The notes: generated by a model from the sequence alone, not told the origin. 64,000 nt of DNA from Streptomyces sp. NBC_01237 (GCF_035917275.1 NZ_CP108508.1:5208001-5272000), one strand, 5' to 3'; counted from the first letter of the stretch, positions 25,001 through 32,703 are shown. A program made the numbers and translations.

Positions 25001-25585
25001 TCACAGCCCCGGCGCACCCCAGACCGGGAACCAGCGGGCGAGGTCCTTCTCCACCCGGAGGTCGTCGCCGAGTACGGCCCTGGTCTGCAACTCCAGCTGG
25101 CTGTCCCGTTTTTCCGCACCTCCTGGGACCGGGGCGAACGGATAGAACGTGCCGCGCTTGTACAGGTACACCAACGCCAGCGAACGCCCCTCCGCATCCC
25201 GGAAGCCGATCAGCGAGCAGAGCAGCTGCGGGCCGAAGCCGCCGTCCTGGAGCAGGGTGTTGACCGCGTGCAGGTCGTTGACGAGGCCGGCGGTGTCCTC
25301 GGGCGGGTGGCGGGCCAGCAGCCAGGTGTAGCCGTACGAGTCCCGGCTGAACTCCACCGGGACCCCGCCCCGGTCCGTGTCCGCGTCCAGCAGTTCCCGT
25401 ACGTCCTGCTGGATACGGGCGAAACCGCCGCCCTCCACCCCCGCGAAGCACACCGAACCCAGGCCCGTCGGCGTGAAACCCGCGCCCGCCTGGAGGGTGA
25501 GCGCGGCCGAGGGGACGGCGAAGAGCTGGTCGAGGTCGGGGCGGACCGGTTTGCTCCGGCCCAGGATCGCGTCGAGCAGGCCCAC
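25001..25585 (-). CDS. pspAB: PspA-associated protein PspAB
   Basis: A 194-residue soluble protein beginning (GTG) VGLLDAILGRSKPVRPDLD, the characteristic start of actinobacterial PspAB proteins. These are encoded next to htpX and thought to take part in the envelope/phage-shock stress response; here htpX is also directly upstream with a 115-bp gap. Apart from that N-terminus and the later GYTWLLARHPPEDTAGLV, no catalytic motif is visible. The name is from recognised context and start sequence. Confidence 0.75.
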   Translation of the reverse strand: MGLLDAILGRSKPVRPDLDQLFAVPSAALTLQAGAGFTPTGLGSVCFAGVEGGGFARIQQDVRELLDADTDRGGVPVEFSRDSYGYTWLLARHPPEDTAGLVNDLHAVNTLLQDGGFGPQLLCSLIGFRDAEGRSLALVYLYKRGTFYPFAPVPGGAEKRDSQLELQTRAVLGDDLRVEKDLARWFPVWGAPGL

Positions 25586-25700
25586 GGAGTCTCCTTCGGG
25601 AGTTGGTTACGGGCGGGGGTCCTTGGCGGGGGCGGATCGGTGATCCGTACGGGTGGCGATCCGCGAAGGGGGGTGATCCCTACGGTTACGGCGGGGACCC

Positions 25701-26612
25701 CTACGGGCGGGACAGGTCCGCCGAGATGCGGGCCAGCTGGTCCAGGCGCTGTTCGAGGGTGGGGTGCGAGGAGAGCAGCCGGCTCAGGCTCTCCTTGGAG
25801 GCGAAGGCCGGGACGAAGTAGAAGGCGTTGTACGGCTCCGCCTTCCGCAGGTCCTCGGTGGGGATGCGGGCCATCTGGCCGCTGACCTTCGTGAGGGCCG
25901 ACGCGAGGGACGACGGGCGGCCGGTGAGCAGCGCGGCCGTGCGGTCCGCGGACAGCTCGCGGTAGCGGGAGAGCAGCCGGGTGAGCAGGAAGCTGAGGGC
26001 GTACACGACGGCGCTGACCAGCGGGATCAGCATGATCGCGATGCCCACGGGGTCGTTGCCCCGGCTGTTGCGGGCGAAGCCGCCCCACAGGGCCACTCGG
26101 GTGATGATGCCCGCCAGCACACCGAGGAACGACGCGATCGTCATGACGGCGACATCGCGGTGCGCGACGTGCGACATCTCGTGCGCGAGGACCCCTTCCA
26201 GCTCTTCGGGCTCCAGCCTGCGCAGCAGTCCCGTGGTCGCGCAGACCAGGGCGGTCTTCTCGCTGCGCCCGGTGGCGAAGGCGTTCGGTACGTCGCTGGT
26301 GGCGATCGCCACCCGGGGCTTCGGCATGTCCGCCAGGGCGCATATCCGGTCGATCGCACCGTGCAGCTCGGGGGCCTGCTCGGGCGTGACCTCGCGGGCT
26401 CCCATGCCGTACGCCGCGATGCGGTCGCTGAACCAGAACTGGGCGATGAAGAGGCCGCCCGTGATGATCAGGATGATCGGCCAGGCCCCGCGCGCCACCG
26501 CGAGCAGCACGCCGACGAGGACGACGTACAGCAGACCGATGAAGAACATGGTGCTGACCATGCGGGTGGTCAGACCGCGGTCCGGCGCGTAACGGGAACG
26601 GGTTCGTGGCAT
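25701..26612 (-). CDS. htpX: Zinc metalloprotease HtpX
   Basis: A 303-residue membrane protease of family M48B. It has two hydrophobic N-terminal segments (residues about 20-60), the zinc motif HEMSH (H144, E145, H148) in GVLAHEMSHVAHRD, and two more hydrophobic segments in the C-terminal half. HtpX degrades misfolded membrane proteins as part of envelope quality control. ATG 26612 is preceded by GGAGG at 5 bases. It probably forms a stress operon with pspAB downstream. Confidence 0.93.
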   Translation of the reverse strand: MPRTRSRYAPDRGLTTRMVSTMFFIGLLYVVLVGVLLAVARGAWPIILIITGGLFIAQFWFSDRIAAYGMGAREVTPEQAPELHGAIDRICALADMPKPRVAIATSDVPNAFATGRSEKTALVCATTGLLRRLEPEELEGVLAHEMSHVAHRDVAVMTIASFLGVLAGIITRVALWGGFARNSRGNDPVGIAIMLIPLVSAVVYALSFLLTRLLSRYRELSADRTAALLTGRPSSLASALTKVSGQMARIPTEDLRKAEPYNAFYFVPAFASKESLSRLLSSHPTLEQRLDQLARISADLSRP

Positions 26613-26717
26613 CGATGCCTCCCAACAGCTCACCTGTCTCCCATAATGCCCCTTTCTTGTTGAAATCGAATAAATCCGGCCTGCGGTACGGACGGAGACG
26701 CGCGGCGGCCGTGTCTC

Positions 26718-27395
26718 CTACGGCCAGAGCAGTTCCCGCACCCAGGCGTCCGCCTCCCGGCGATAGCGGAGCCGGACGTGCCGTCGCCCCGCGTCGCCCT
26801 GGAAGAACTCGACCTCCTCCGGCTCGACCACATAGCGCGTCCAGGTCTCCACCTCGGCGTCCGGCTCCGCCCGCGCCCGCTCCCACGCCGCGTCGGCGGC
26901 CCGGGTCAGCTCCTCCCCGGAGCCGAGGACCGCGCTCTGTGACCCGGTCAGCGCCGAGGCCAGGGCCCCGGTGGACCGGGCGTGCAGATCGGCCCGGCTC
27001 TCGGCGGGTGTGCAGGCCGTGACCGGGCCCCGTACCCGCACCTGCCGGCCCTGGGCGGGCCAGTAGAAACCGAGCGCGGCGTACGGGCGGGCGGCGAGCT
27101 GGCGGCCCTTCGCGCTGGTGGAGTGCGTGGCGAAGTGCCAGCCCCGGCCGTCCGCGTCGTGCAGCATCAGCGTCCGTACGTCGGGGCGGCCGGCGCTGTC
27201 GACGGTGGCCAGCGTCATCGTGTGCGGCTCGGGCTGCCCGGCGGCCACCGCCTCGGCGAACCAGGCGTGGAAGAGGGGTACGGGGGCGTCCGGCGCGGCG
27301 GCCGGGTCGAAGCCGGGGAGGTCGACGTCCCAGACGCGCTGGGCGTGCAGAAGGTCCCGGAACGTGCGCTGAGCATCAGGAGTCGCGTCGGTCAT
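26718..27395 (-). CDS. pdxH: Pyridoxamine/pyridoxine 5'-phosphate oxidase
   Basis: A 225-residue FMN enzyme of the PNPOx family, oxidising pyridoxine or pyridoxamine 5'-phosphate to pyridoxal 5'-phosphate. Motifs are PHTMTLATVDSAGRPDVRTL, FATHSTSAKGRQLAARP (FMN phosphate contacts) and FYWPAQGRQVRVRG, with VEFFQGDAGRRHVRLRYRR near the C-terminus as in true PdxH. ATG 27395 gives MTDATPDAQRTF. The frame is open upstream, but nothing conserved precedes this start. It is a stand-alone gene between htpX and the thiolase-like gene. Confidence 0.87.
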   Translation of the reverse strand: MTDATPDAQRTFRDLLHAQRVWDVDLPGFDPAAAPDAPVPLFHAWFAEAVAAGQPEPHTMTLATVDSAGRPDVRTLMLHDADGRGWHFATHSTSAKGRQLAARPYAALGFYWPAQGRQVRVRGPVTACTPAESRADLHARSTGALASALTGSQSAVLGSGEELTRAADAAWERARAEPDAEVETWTRYVVEPEEVEFFQGDAGRRHVRLRYRREADAWVRELLWP

Positions 27396-27517
27396 GCGGC
27401 CATTGGACCTCACGCGGCGCTCCCGTACGCGGTGCGGTGGCACGCACCGGGCAGGCTCGGCCGCGCCGGTCGTACGAGAGCCCCGGCCCGCCCGCCCCCG
27501 CCTGCTGGGCCGGGCCC

Positions 27518-28699
27518 TCAGCCCCGGCCCAGCACCACCGTGCCCGATGAGCAGAACCAGCCGCCCGTCCCCGAGGCCACCGCCAGTTCCGGGAGCCGGC
27601 CGCCCGCGCGCCGTACCTGACGTGCGCCCGCCTCGCCGCGCAGTTGCCGTACCGCCTCCACCAGCAGGAACAGCCCCCGCATTCCGGGGTGGCAGGCGGA
27701 GAGGCCGCCGCCGTCCGTGTTCACCGGCAGCTCGCCCGTCAGGCCGGTCCGGCCCTTCTCGACGAACGCGCCGCCCTCGCCCTTCGCGCAGAACCCCAGG
27801 TCCTCCAGCGTCACCAGCGTCATATAGGTGAACGCGTCGTAGATCTCGGCGATGTCGATGTCGGCGGGCCGCACCCCGGCCCGTTCGAAGGCCAGCCGGC
27901 CGGAGACGGCGGCGGGGGAGACCGTGAAGTCCTCCCACTCGGACATGGCGGAGTGCGAGACGTGCTCGCCGGTGCCGAGGATCCACACCGGGGCCTTCGC
28001 CGTGTCCGGTACGTACTCCTCCGCCGCCAGCAGCACCGCGCAGCCGCCGTCACTGCGGATGCAGCAGTGAAGCTTGGTGAACGGGTCCGCGATCATCGGG
28101 CCCGACAGCACGTCGTCCACGGTGATCGGGTCCCGGAACATCGCCTCCGGGTTGACCGCCGCGTTCGCCCGCGCCTGTACCGCGACCTCGGCCAGCTGCT
28201 CCAGCGTCGTGCCGTACTCGTGCATGTGGCGGCGGGCGGCCATCGCGTACTTGGCGATCAGCGAGTGCCCGTACGGCACCTCGAACTGGAGGGGGCCACG
28301 CGCCCCGAACGACAGGTTCGACGTGCGGCGGCCCGCCTTGATGTCGGCGCGGGCCGTCGACCCGTACACCAGGAGCACGGCGTTGGCCCGGCCCGCGGCG
28401 ATGGCGTCCGCCGTGTGGGCGGCCATCACCTCCCAGGTCGCGCCGCCGACCGCCGTGGAATCCACCCAGGTGGGTCGGAGGCCCAGATACTCGGCGACCT
28501 CGACCGGGGCGAGCGTGCCGAGGCCCGCCGAGGCGAAGCCGTCGACGACCGAACGCTCCAGGCCCGAGTCGGCGAGTGCCCGGCGGGCCGCCTGGGCGTG
28601 CAGGGCGTACGGGGTGGGCCCGTCGACGCGTCCGCAGTCCGCGAGGGATATGCCGACGACAGCGACCTTGCGCGGGGAGGAGGAGGGTGAGGAAGGCAT
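27518..28699 (-). CDS. Thiolase-like lipid-transfer protein (SCP2-thiolase fold, altered active site)
   Basis: A 393-residue thiolase-fold protein. The C-terminal half shows DIDIAEIYDAFTYMTLVTLE, FCAKGEGGAFVEKGRTGL and ACHPGMRGLF, features of the Ltp/SCP-x group. At the place where thiolases and the 38242 protein have the reactive Cys (SCATVAH), this protein has Trp89 (ATWEVMAAH); the C336-H337 pair is kept. A normal thiolytic reaction is therefore unlikely; an aldolase or CoA-transfer role, probably with a DUF35 partner, is inferred. The start codon lies only 4 bp from operator 6, so the mRNA leader must be very short. Confidence 0.87.
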   Translation of the reverse strand: MPSSPSSSPRKVAVVGISLADCGRVDGPTPYALHAQAARRALADSGLERSVVDGFASAGLGTLAPVEVAEYLGLRPTWVDSTAVGGATWEVMAAHTADAIAAGRANAVLLVYGSTARADIKAGRRTSNLSFGARGPLQFEVPYGHSLIAKYAMAARRHMHEYGTTLEQLAEVAVQARANAAVNPEAMFRDPITVDDVLSGPMIADPFTKLHCCIRSDGGCAVLLAAEEYVPDTAKAPVWILGTGEHVSHSAMSEWEDFTVSPAAVSGRLAFERAGVRPADIDIAEIYDAFTYMTLVTLEDLGFCAKGEGGAFVEKGRTGLTGELPVNTDGGGLSACHPGMRGLFLLVEAVRQLRGEAGARQVRRAGGRLPELAVASGTGGWFCSSGTVVLGRG

Positions 28700-28703
28700 G
28701 AAT

Positions 28704-28718
28704 CTGACGGTACATCAG
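28704..28718. promoter_or_regulatory. Regulon operator 6 (CTGACGGTACATCAG)
   Basis: Palindrome extended by flanking bases to GAATCTGA-N7-TCAGATTC, starting 4 bp upstream of the thiolase-like start codon (minus strand). A second operator for the divergent gene lies about 120 bp away. Confidence 0.85.
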
Positions 28719-28840
28719 ATTCAGGGGGACGTGACCGGGTGCGGAGGCCGGTTCTCCGGCTTCCGCGAAGGGAGTCGGGGCGGCTTCCGGGGAGGCGGGG
28801 GTGTGCCGGAGTCTGGGTTTCTCGCCGCTTCCCGCCTAGC

Positions 28841-28855
28841 ATGACGCACCGTCAG
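28841..28855. promoter_or_regulatory. Regulon operator 7 (ATGACGCACCGTCAG)
   Basis: Palindrome with one mismatch at the outermost base, 38 bp upstream of the acyl-CoA dehydrogenase start at 28894. A possible -10 (TAGCAT, 28837-28842) overlaps its left edge, consistent with repression by steric block. Confidence 0.8.
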
Positions 28856-28893
28856 ATCGGGGGCACCCGCTCCCGAGGGGAAGGAGCCCGAGG

Positions 28894-30129
28894 ATGGACG
28901 CCGCCTTCACCGCGGAGCAGCACGAGATCCGCCGCACCCTGCGCGAACTGCTGGCCGAGCACTGCGGACCCGCCGAGGTCCGTGCCGCCGTGGACACCGC
29001 CCTCGGCTACGACGAGGCCCTGTGGAACCGGCTCGCGGGGGAGCTCGGGCTGCCCGGGATCGCGCTGCCCGAGGCGTACGGAGGTGTCGGCTGCGGGACC
29101 GCCGAACTGGCCCTCGCCTGCGAGGAGACCGGCCGCGCCCTGCTGCCCTCACCCCTGCTGGCCACCTCCGTGCTCGCCGCACCCCTGATCGCCGCGCTCG
29201 GCACCGAGGCCCAGCGCACGGCCCTGCTGCCCCGCATCGCCGCGGGCGGGCTGACCGCCACCCTCGCCGTGCCCGGCGGCTCCCTGTCCACCGCGCTCGG
29301 CCTCACCGGCGACAACACCCGCGGCGAATGGGCGGGCGGTGGCCGTGCCGGTGGGGTCCAGGCCAGACGGGCCGACGGGGCCGTGGGCGGGGACGGAGGC
29401 GGAGGCGACGAAGGGGACGGAGGCTGGCGGCTGTACGGGGAGGCCGCCCAGGTCCTCGACGGCCACAGCGCCGGGCTGCTCGTGGTCGCCGCCCACACCG
29501 GAGGCTTCCCGCGCAGCCGTACGCTCCTGTTCCTCGTCCGCGCGGACACGGCGGCCGGACTCGTCCGCACCCGGCAGACCTCGATGGACGCGACCAGGCC
29601 GCTCGCCCGCGTCGAACTGCGCGACACCGGCGCCGAACTCCTCGGCGCCGACGACACCGTGGACGCCGCCGGTGCGCTGGCCGCGACCGGACGCGCGGTC
29701 GCCGCGGTACTGGCGGCCGAAGCGGTCGGGGCCGCGTCGAGCGCGCTGGACCGGACCGTCGCCTACGTCAAGGAACGCGAACAGTTCGGCCGGCCCATCG
29801 GTTCGTTCCAGGTGGTGAAACACCGGCTCGCCGATCTGTACGTACGGGTGCAGGCGGCCCGCTCCGCCGCTTACTACGCGGCCTGGGACCCGTCGGCGGG
29901 CGGGCTCGCGCTCGCCCAGGCGCTGGAGGCGCTGCGCGTCACCACGGCGGAGGCCGTCCAGCTGCACGGCGGCATCGGCTTCACCTGGGAACACGAGGCG
30001 CATCTCTACTTCAAGCGGGCGGCGGCCGACGAACTGCTCTTCGGCCCCGTCCACCGGCTGCGCGACCACGCGGCGGGCCAGGCGGGACTGTTCGCACCCC
30101 GGACCGCCGGGCAGCGGGTGGCGGTCTGA
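28894..30129 (+). CDS. Acyl-CoA dehydrogenase with glycine-rich insertion
   Basis: A 411-residue acyl-CoA dehydrogenase family protein. The helical N-terminus is followed by a short middle domain, and the C-terminal domain has KEREQFGRPIGSFQVVKHR and HGGIGFTWEHEAHLYFKR (GFTWE as in the 1321 gene). Residues about 145-180 are a low-complexity Gly/Asp-rich insertion (for example GGDGGGGDEGDGGW) absent from ordinary family members. GGAAGGAG precedes ATG 28894. It sits behind operator 7 and overlaps the next gene by TGATG. It may pair with a longer partner such as the 5473 protein; that is inference. Confidence 0.9.
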   Translation: MDAAFTAEQHEIRRTLRELLAEHCGPAEVRAAVDTALGYDEALWNRLAGELGLPGIALPEAYGGVGCGTAELALACEETGRALLPSPLLATSVLAAPLIAALGTEAQRTALLPRIAAGGLTATLAVPGGSLSTALGLTGDNTRGEWAGGGRAGGVQARRADGAVGGDGGGGDEGDGGWRLYGEAAQVLDGHSAGLLVVAAHTGGFPRSRTLLFLVRADTAAGLVRTRQTSMDATRPLARVELRDTGAELLGADDTVDAAGALAATGRAVAAVLAAEAVGAASSALDRTVAYVKEREQFGRPIGSFQVVKHRLADLYVRVQAARSAAYYAAWDPSAGGLALAQALEALRVTTAEAVQLHGGIGFTWEHEAHLYFKRAAADELLFGPVHRLRDHAAGQAGLFAPRTAGQRVAV

Positions 30130-30617
30130 TGGCCCGCGGTGTCCGGCTGATGCAGAAGGTCTCCTCGACCCGCACCTTCGCGCGGATCGCCCCGCATGTC
30201 GTCCCCGCCATGGACCGCGCCGTGCACCGGCTCACCCGGGGCAGGGTGCTGTTGAGCGCCCGGATGCTGCCGGGGCTCGTCCTCACGGTGCCGGGGGCGC
30301 GGAGCGGGCAGCCCAGAACCACCCCGCTGGCCTGTATGCCGGAGGGCGGGGCGGACGGCAGCTGGATCCTGGTCGGCAGCAATTTCGGCCGTACGGGGCA
30401 TCCGGCCTGGACCGCGAATCTGCTGGCCCGTCCGGACGCGGCCGTCGTCAACTGGAAGGGGCGGGACATCCCGGTGCGCGCCACACTGCTCCAGGGCGAG
30501 GAGCGGGCGGAGGTGTGGCAGGTCGCGCTGGCGTTCTGGCCGCCCTACGCGACGTATCAGGCGCGGGTGGACCGGGAGATCCGGCTCTTCCGGGTGGAGT
30601 TGCGGGAGGGGGCGTGA
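30129..30617 (+). CDS. Deazaflavin (F420)-dependent nitroreductase-family oxidoreductase
   Basis: A 162-residue protein of the deazaflavin-dependent (Ddn-like) split-barrel family, with VPGARSGQPRTTPLACMPEG, WILVGSNFGRTGHPAWTANL and ATYQARVDREIRLFRVE. These enzymes use reduced F420 or another flavin to reduce unsaturated or nitro substrates. The start ATG shares a base with the stop of the acyl-CoA dehydrogenase (TGATG), so translation is coupled and it should be coregulated from operator 7. A role in reducing an enoyl or quinone intermediate is possible but unproven. Confidence 0.87.
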   Translation: MARGVRLMQKVSSTRTFARIAPHVVPAMDRAVHRLTRGRVLLSARMLPGLVLTVPGARSGQPRTTPLACMPEGGADGSWILVGSNFGRTGHPAWTANLLARPDAAVVNWKGRDIPVRATLLQGEERAEVWQVALAFWPPYATYQARVDREIRLFRVELREGA

Positions 30618-30665
30618 GGCCGGGTGCGCGGTGGCGTCGGCTTCGGTGAGGCCGGGTGCGCGGTG
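30614..30665. repeat. 20-bp direct repeat, 32-bp period
   Basis: GTGAGGCCGGGTGCGCGGTG occurs at 30614-30633 and identically at 30646-30665, straddling the end of the deazaflavin-dependent gene. It looks like a local duplication. Confidence 0.85.
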
Positions 30666-30923
30666 ACGTCGGGCGTTGGCTGGGACCGGGGCTTCGGTGG
30701 GACCGGGCGCCGTGAGCCGCGCGGGGGCGGCATCCCGGAGCCGGGGCGCCGTGAGGCCCTGGAAGCCGCAGTTCCAGGTCACGCCCGCGTCCGGGGCCGG
30801 GGCCGGGGACGCCGACGGCGGATCACATGCGTGATCCGCCGTCGGTGAGACAGGACCTGGGGGCGCCCGGGGCTGCCGTACGTGCCCGGCGTGTGCCGGG
30901 GCGTCCGGAGCCCGTGCCGTTGC
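30618..30923. other. Gene-free stretch between convergent genes
   Basis: About 300 bases between the deazaflavin-dependent oxidoreductase and the convergent TetR gene. It contains the second copy of a 20-bp direct repeat, GC-rich filler with no believable reading frame, and a perfect 15-bp-stem hairpin at 30812-30845 listed as a terminator. I see no gene. Confidence 0.7.
30812..30845. terminator. Bidirectional hairpin terminator
   Basis: Perfect inverted repeat: arm CCGACGGCGGATCAC (30812-30826), 4-base loop, matching arm to 30845. No U-tract follows on either side, as is usual in Streptomyces. It stands between convergent genes and can serve both. Confidence 0.85.
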
Positions 30924-31571
30924 TTACTTCGTCGGCTTCTTGCCGGTGATGCCCAGGTGGACCAACAGGGCGAGGTTCGGCTTGAGTTCGGCCTGCTTCA
31001 CGCCCCAGGTGGTGAAGCCCTTCTGGTGCGAGGCGACCGCAGCCAGCATCGCGACCAGGGCGCCCGCCATCGCCGCGGGGCTGACGTCCTTGTCGACCTT
31101 GCCCTTGGCCTGGAGTTCCTTGACCGCTTCGGTAAGGGAGTTGGTGACCGAGTTCAGGATCTTCATGCGGATCTTGTAGAACCGCTTGTCGCCCTCGGCC
31201 GCGCCGAGGTCGACCACGCGGAGGATCGCGTCGTGGTGACGCCAGAAGTCGAGGAATCCCTCGACCAGTTCCTCGGAGGTCTGCCAGCCGGCCTTGCCGA
31301 CCCAGGAGCGGCCCGCGACCAGTTCGGTCAGCCCGGCGCCCTCCTTGGCCATTTCCTCGGCGATTTCGAGGACAGCGCCCTCGACGTCGGGGAAGTACTG
31401 GTAGAAAGTCGCGGGTGAAGTCCCGGCCTTCCGGGCGACGTCGATGACTTTGACGTCCCGGTACGGCGAGGAACTGAGCATCTCGCTGAGGCAGTCGAGC
31501 AGCTTCTGCCGCGTCGCCTGGCCGCGTCGTCCGGCCACGCGGCCGTCGACGGTGCGTACTTGTCCTGTCAT
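30924..31571 (-). CDS. TetR family transcriptional regulator, probable regulator of the CTGACG regulon
   Basis: A 215-residue TetR-type repressor. The N-terminal DNA-binding domain is ATRQKLLDCLSEMLSSSPYR then VIDVARKAGTSPATFYQYFP (helix-turn-helix, with TSPATFYQYF the recognition helix). The helical ligand domain follows, ending in a basic ITGKKPTK tail. It is the only TetR-type gene in the window and lies in the middle of the operator-bearing region. A degenerate copy of the operator (CTGTCATGCCGTCAG, 31565-31579) overlaps its own start codon, suggesting autoregulation. An acyl-CoA ligand is the obvious hypothesis. The link to the regulon is inferred, not shown. Confidence 0.9.
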   Translation of the reverse strand: MTGQVRTVDGRVAGRRGQATRQKLLDCLSEMLSSSPYRDVKVIDVARKAGTSPATFYQYFPDVEGAVLEIAEEMAKEGAGLTELVAGRSWVGKAGWQTSEELVEGFLDFWRHHDAILRVVDLGAAEGDKRFYKIRMKILNSVTNSLTEAVKELQAKGKVDKDVSPAAMAGALVAMLAAVASHQKGFTTWGVKQAELKPNLALLVHLGITGKKPTK

Positions 31572-31579
31572 GCCGTCAG
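31565..31579. promoter_or_regulatory. Degenerate regulon-type site over the tetR start codon
   Basis: CTGTCATGCCGTCAG keeps the right half-site CGTCAG and matches 10 of the 12 defined positions of CTGACG-N3-CGTCAG. It spans the TetR start codon (31569-31571), so binding would block the gene's own expression. Confidence 0.4.
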
Positions 31580-31715
31580 CTTACCGACGGGTGATCGGAG
31601 CGCGATTCGGCCGACTGCAAATGGGGAACGCCGCAGGACCGGAGGGGTGTACGGAGGCATCCGGGCCCGTTCCGGGAGGCTCGCCCACGGGGCGGGAGGC
31701 CGGTCGGCATTAGTG

Positions 31716-31761
31716 TTATCAACAGCCTGTGGACAACTTCGGTGGACAACTTTTGTCCACG
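31716..31761. promoter_or_regulatory. Cluster of four DnaA-box-like 9-mers
   Basis: Four 9-mers resemble the Streptomyces DnaA box TTGTCCACA: TTATCAACA (31716), TGTGGACAA (31728, perfect on the reverse strand), GGTGGACAA (31741, one mismatch, reverse) and TTGTCCACG (31753, one mismatch). They start every 12 or 13 bases. The array ends 13 bp before the candidate -35 of the kbpA-afsK promoter. It is far too small for oriC, and no dnaA or dnaN gene is here, so DnaA titration or transcription control is more likely. Confidence 0.65.
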
Positions 31762-31774
31762 GGGGTGCAGGATC

Positions 31775-31802
31775 TTCACGATTCGGGCGAAAGTTCTATA
31801 TG
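31775..31802 (+). promoter_or_regulatory. Candidate kbpA-afsK promoter
   Basis: TTCACG (31775-31780) and TATATG (31797-31802), 16 bases apart, resemble a -35/-10 pair. Transcription would start near 31809, about 85 bases before kbpA. A second possible -10 (TACGTT, 31848-31853) lies downstream. Confidence 0.4.
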
Positions 31803-31857
31803 GATGGGCCGGGGGTGTGCCGGGGCGCGGAGTGCGGGGCCCGAGGCTACGTTGAGT

Positions 31858-31871
31858 GTGACGGGCGTCAC
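31858..31871. promoter_or_regulatory. Palindrome GTGACG-GG-CGTCAC before kbpA
   Basis: A perfect 14-bp inverted repeat ending 22 bp before the kbpA start. It shares the TGACG/CGTCA arms of the catabolic operators but has a 2-base rather than 3-base spacer and C instead of G at the outer edge, so it may be a weak or unrelated site. Confidence 0.45.
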
Positions 31872-31893
31872 TGCAACGGAAGGACCCGGGCCC

Positions 31894-32703
31894 ATGGCCG
31901 CATTCGCGCACTCCGCGCCGTGCTGGGTGGATGTGCAGCTCTCCGACCTCGAAGCGGGCAAGCGCTTCTACGGCGGGCTCTTCGGCTGGACCTTCCGCGC
32001 CGGTGACGGCATGCCCTTCGCCGATGCCCTCAGTGACGGCAGGCTCGTCGCGGCACTCGCCGCGAAGCAGGACGGCCGGATGCCGACCGCCTGGGGCGTC
32101 TACTTCTCCACCGACGACATCAGGGCAACGGTGGCCGCGATCCGCGAGGAGGGCGGCCAGGTGATCACCGAGCCGGTGCACGCCGGACGGGCCGGGTTCG
32201 TGGCCCAGGCGGCCGACCCCGGCGGCGCGGTCTTCGGGCTCTGGCAGGCGGGCGACCGCGCCGGCTTCGAGAAGCAGAACGAGCCCGGCGCCTTCTGCTG
32301 GACCGAGGTCTACACCCGGCAGCCGGAGCGCGTCGATCCGTTCTACGAGAAGGTCTTCGGCTTCCGGGGCACCGACCTGGGAGAGTCCGGAAGCGACGCC
32401 TCCGGCACCGCCGAGTCCCTCGTCGACTTCCGGATGTGGTCCCCGGCGGGCACCGAGCCGGGCCCCGACACCGCGATCGGCGGGCGCAGCGTGATCACGG
32501 ACGCCTTCCCCGCCGAGCTGCCCAGCCACTTCCTCACCTACTTCGCCGTCGCCGACTGCGACCGGGCCGTCGAGACCGCGGTGCGGCTGGGCGGCCGGGT
32601 CTCCGCGCCGCCGTTCGACATCCCGCACGGGCGGATGGCCGTGCTCCACGACGATCAGGGCGCCGCCTTCGCCGTACTCCAGCCGATCGAACTGCTTCCG
32701 TAA
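31894..32703 (+). CDS. kbpA: VOC-family protein, probable AfsK-binding protein KbpA
   Basis: A 269-residue protein of two vicinal-oxygen-chelate (glyoxalase-like) repeats. The first begins APCWVDVQLSDLEAGKRFYG and the second GAFCWTEVYTRQPERVDPFY; each ends with a beta strand such as GAVFGLWQAG or GAAFAVLQPIE. ATG 31894 follows GGAAGGA. In Streptomyces coelicolor the AfsK-inhibiting protein KbpA is encoded just upstream of afsK; this gene occupies that position (201 bp upstream of the kinase) and has a similar length. The name therefore rests on synteny plus remembered family. KbpA is known to bind unphosphorylated AfsK and slow its autophosphorylation. Confidence 0.72.
   Translation: MAAFAHSAPCWVDVQLSDLEAGKRFYGGLFGWTFRAGDGMPFADALSDGRLVAALAAKQDGRMPTAWGVYFSTDDIRATVAAIREEGGQVITEPVHAGRAGFVAQAADPGGAVFGLWQAGDRAGFEKQNEPGAFCWTEVYTRQPERVDPFYEKVFGFRGTDLGESGSDASGTAESLVDFRMWSPAGTEPGPDTAIGGRSVITDAFPAELPSHFLTYFAVADCDRAVETAVRLGGRVSAPPFDIPHGRMAVLHDDQGAAFAVLQPIELLP

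Larger units (their letters stand above)
31572..31893. other. Regulatory region between tetR and kbpA
   Basis: A divergent gap of about 320 bases. From left to right it holds the tetR promoter side, a cluster of four DnaA-box-like 9-mers (31716-31761), a candidate promoter (TTCACG 31775-31780, TATATG 31797-31802) and a palindrome (31858-31871) just before kbpA. No reading frame is convincing. It is clearly more AT-rich than the genes around it. Confidence 0.7.

Noticed and set aside
27731..27745. CGTCAG half-site-like sequence inside the thiolase-like gene
   Set aside because: Only one half-site is present, and it is inside a coding region.
31716..31761. Replication origin
   Set aside because: Only four DnaA boxes and no dnaA, dnaN or AT-rich unwinding element; Streptomyces oriC has many more boxes.
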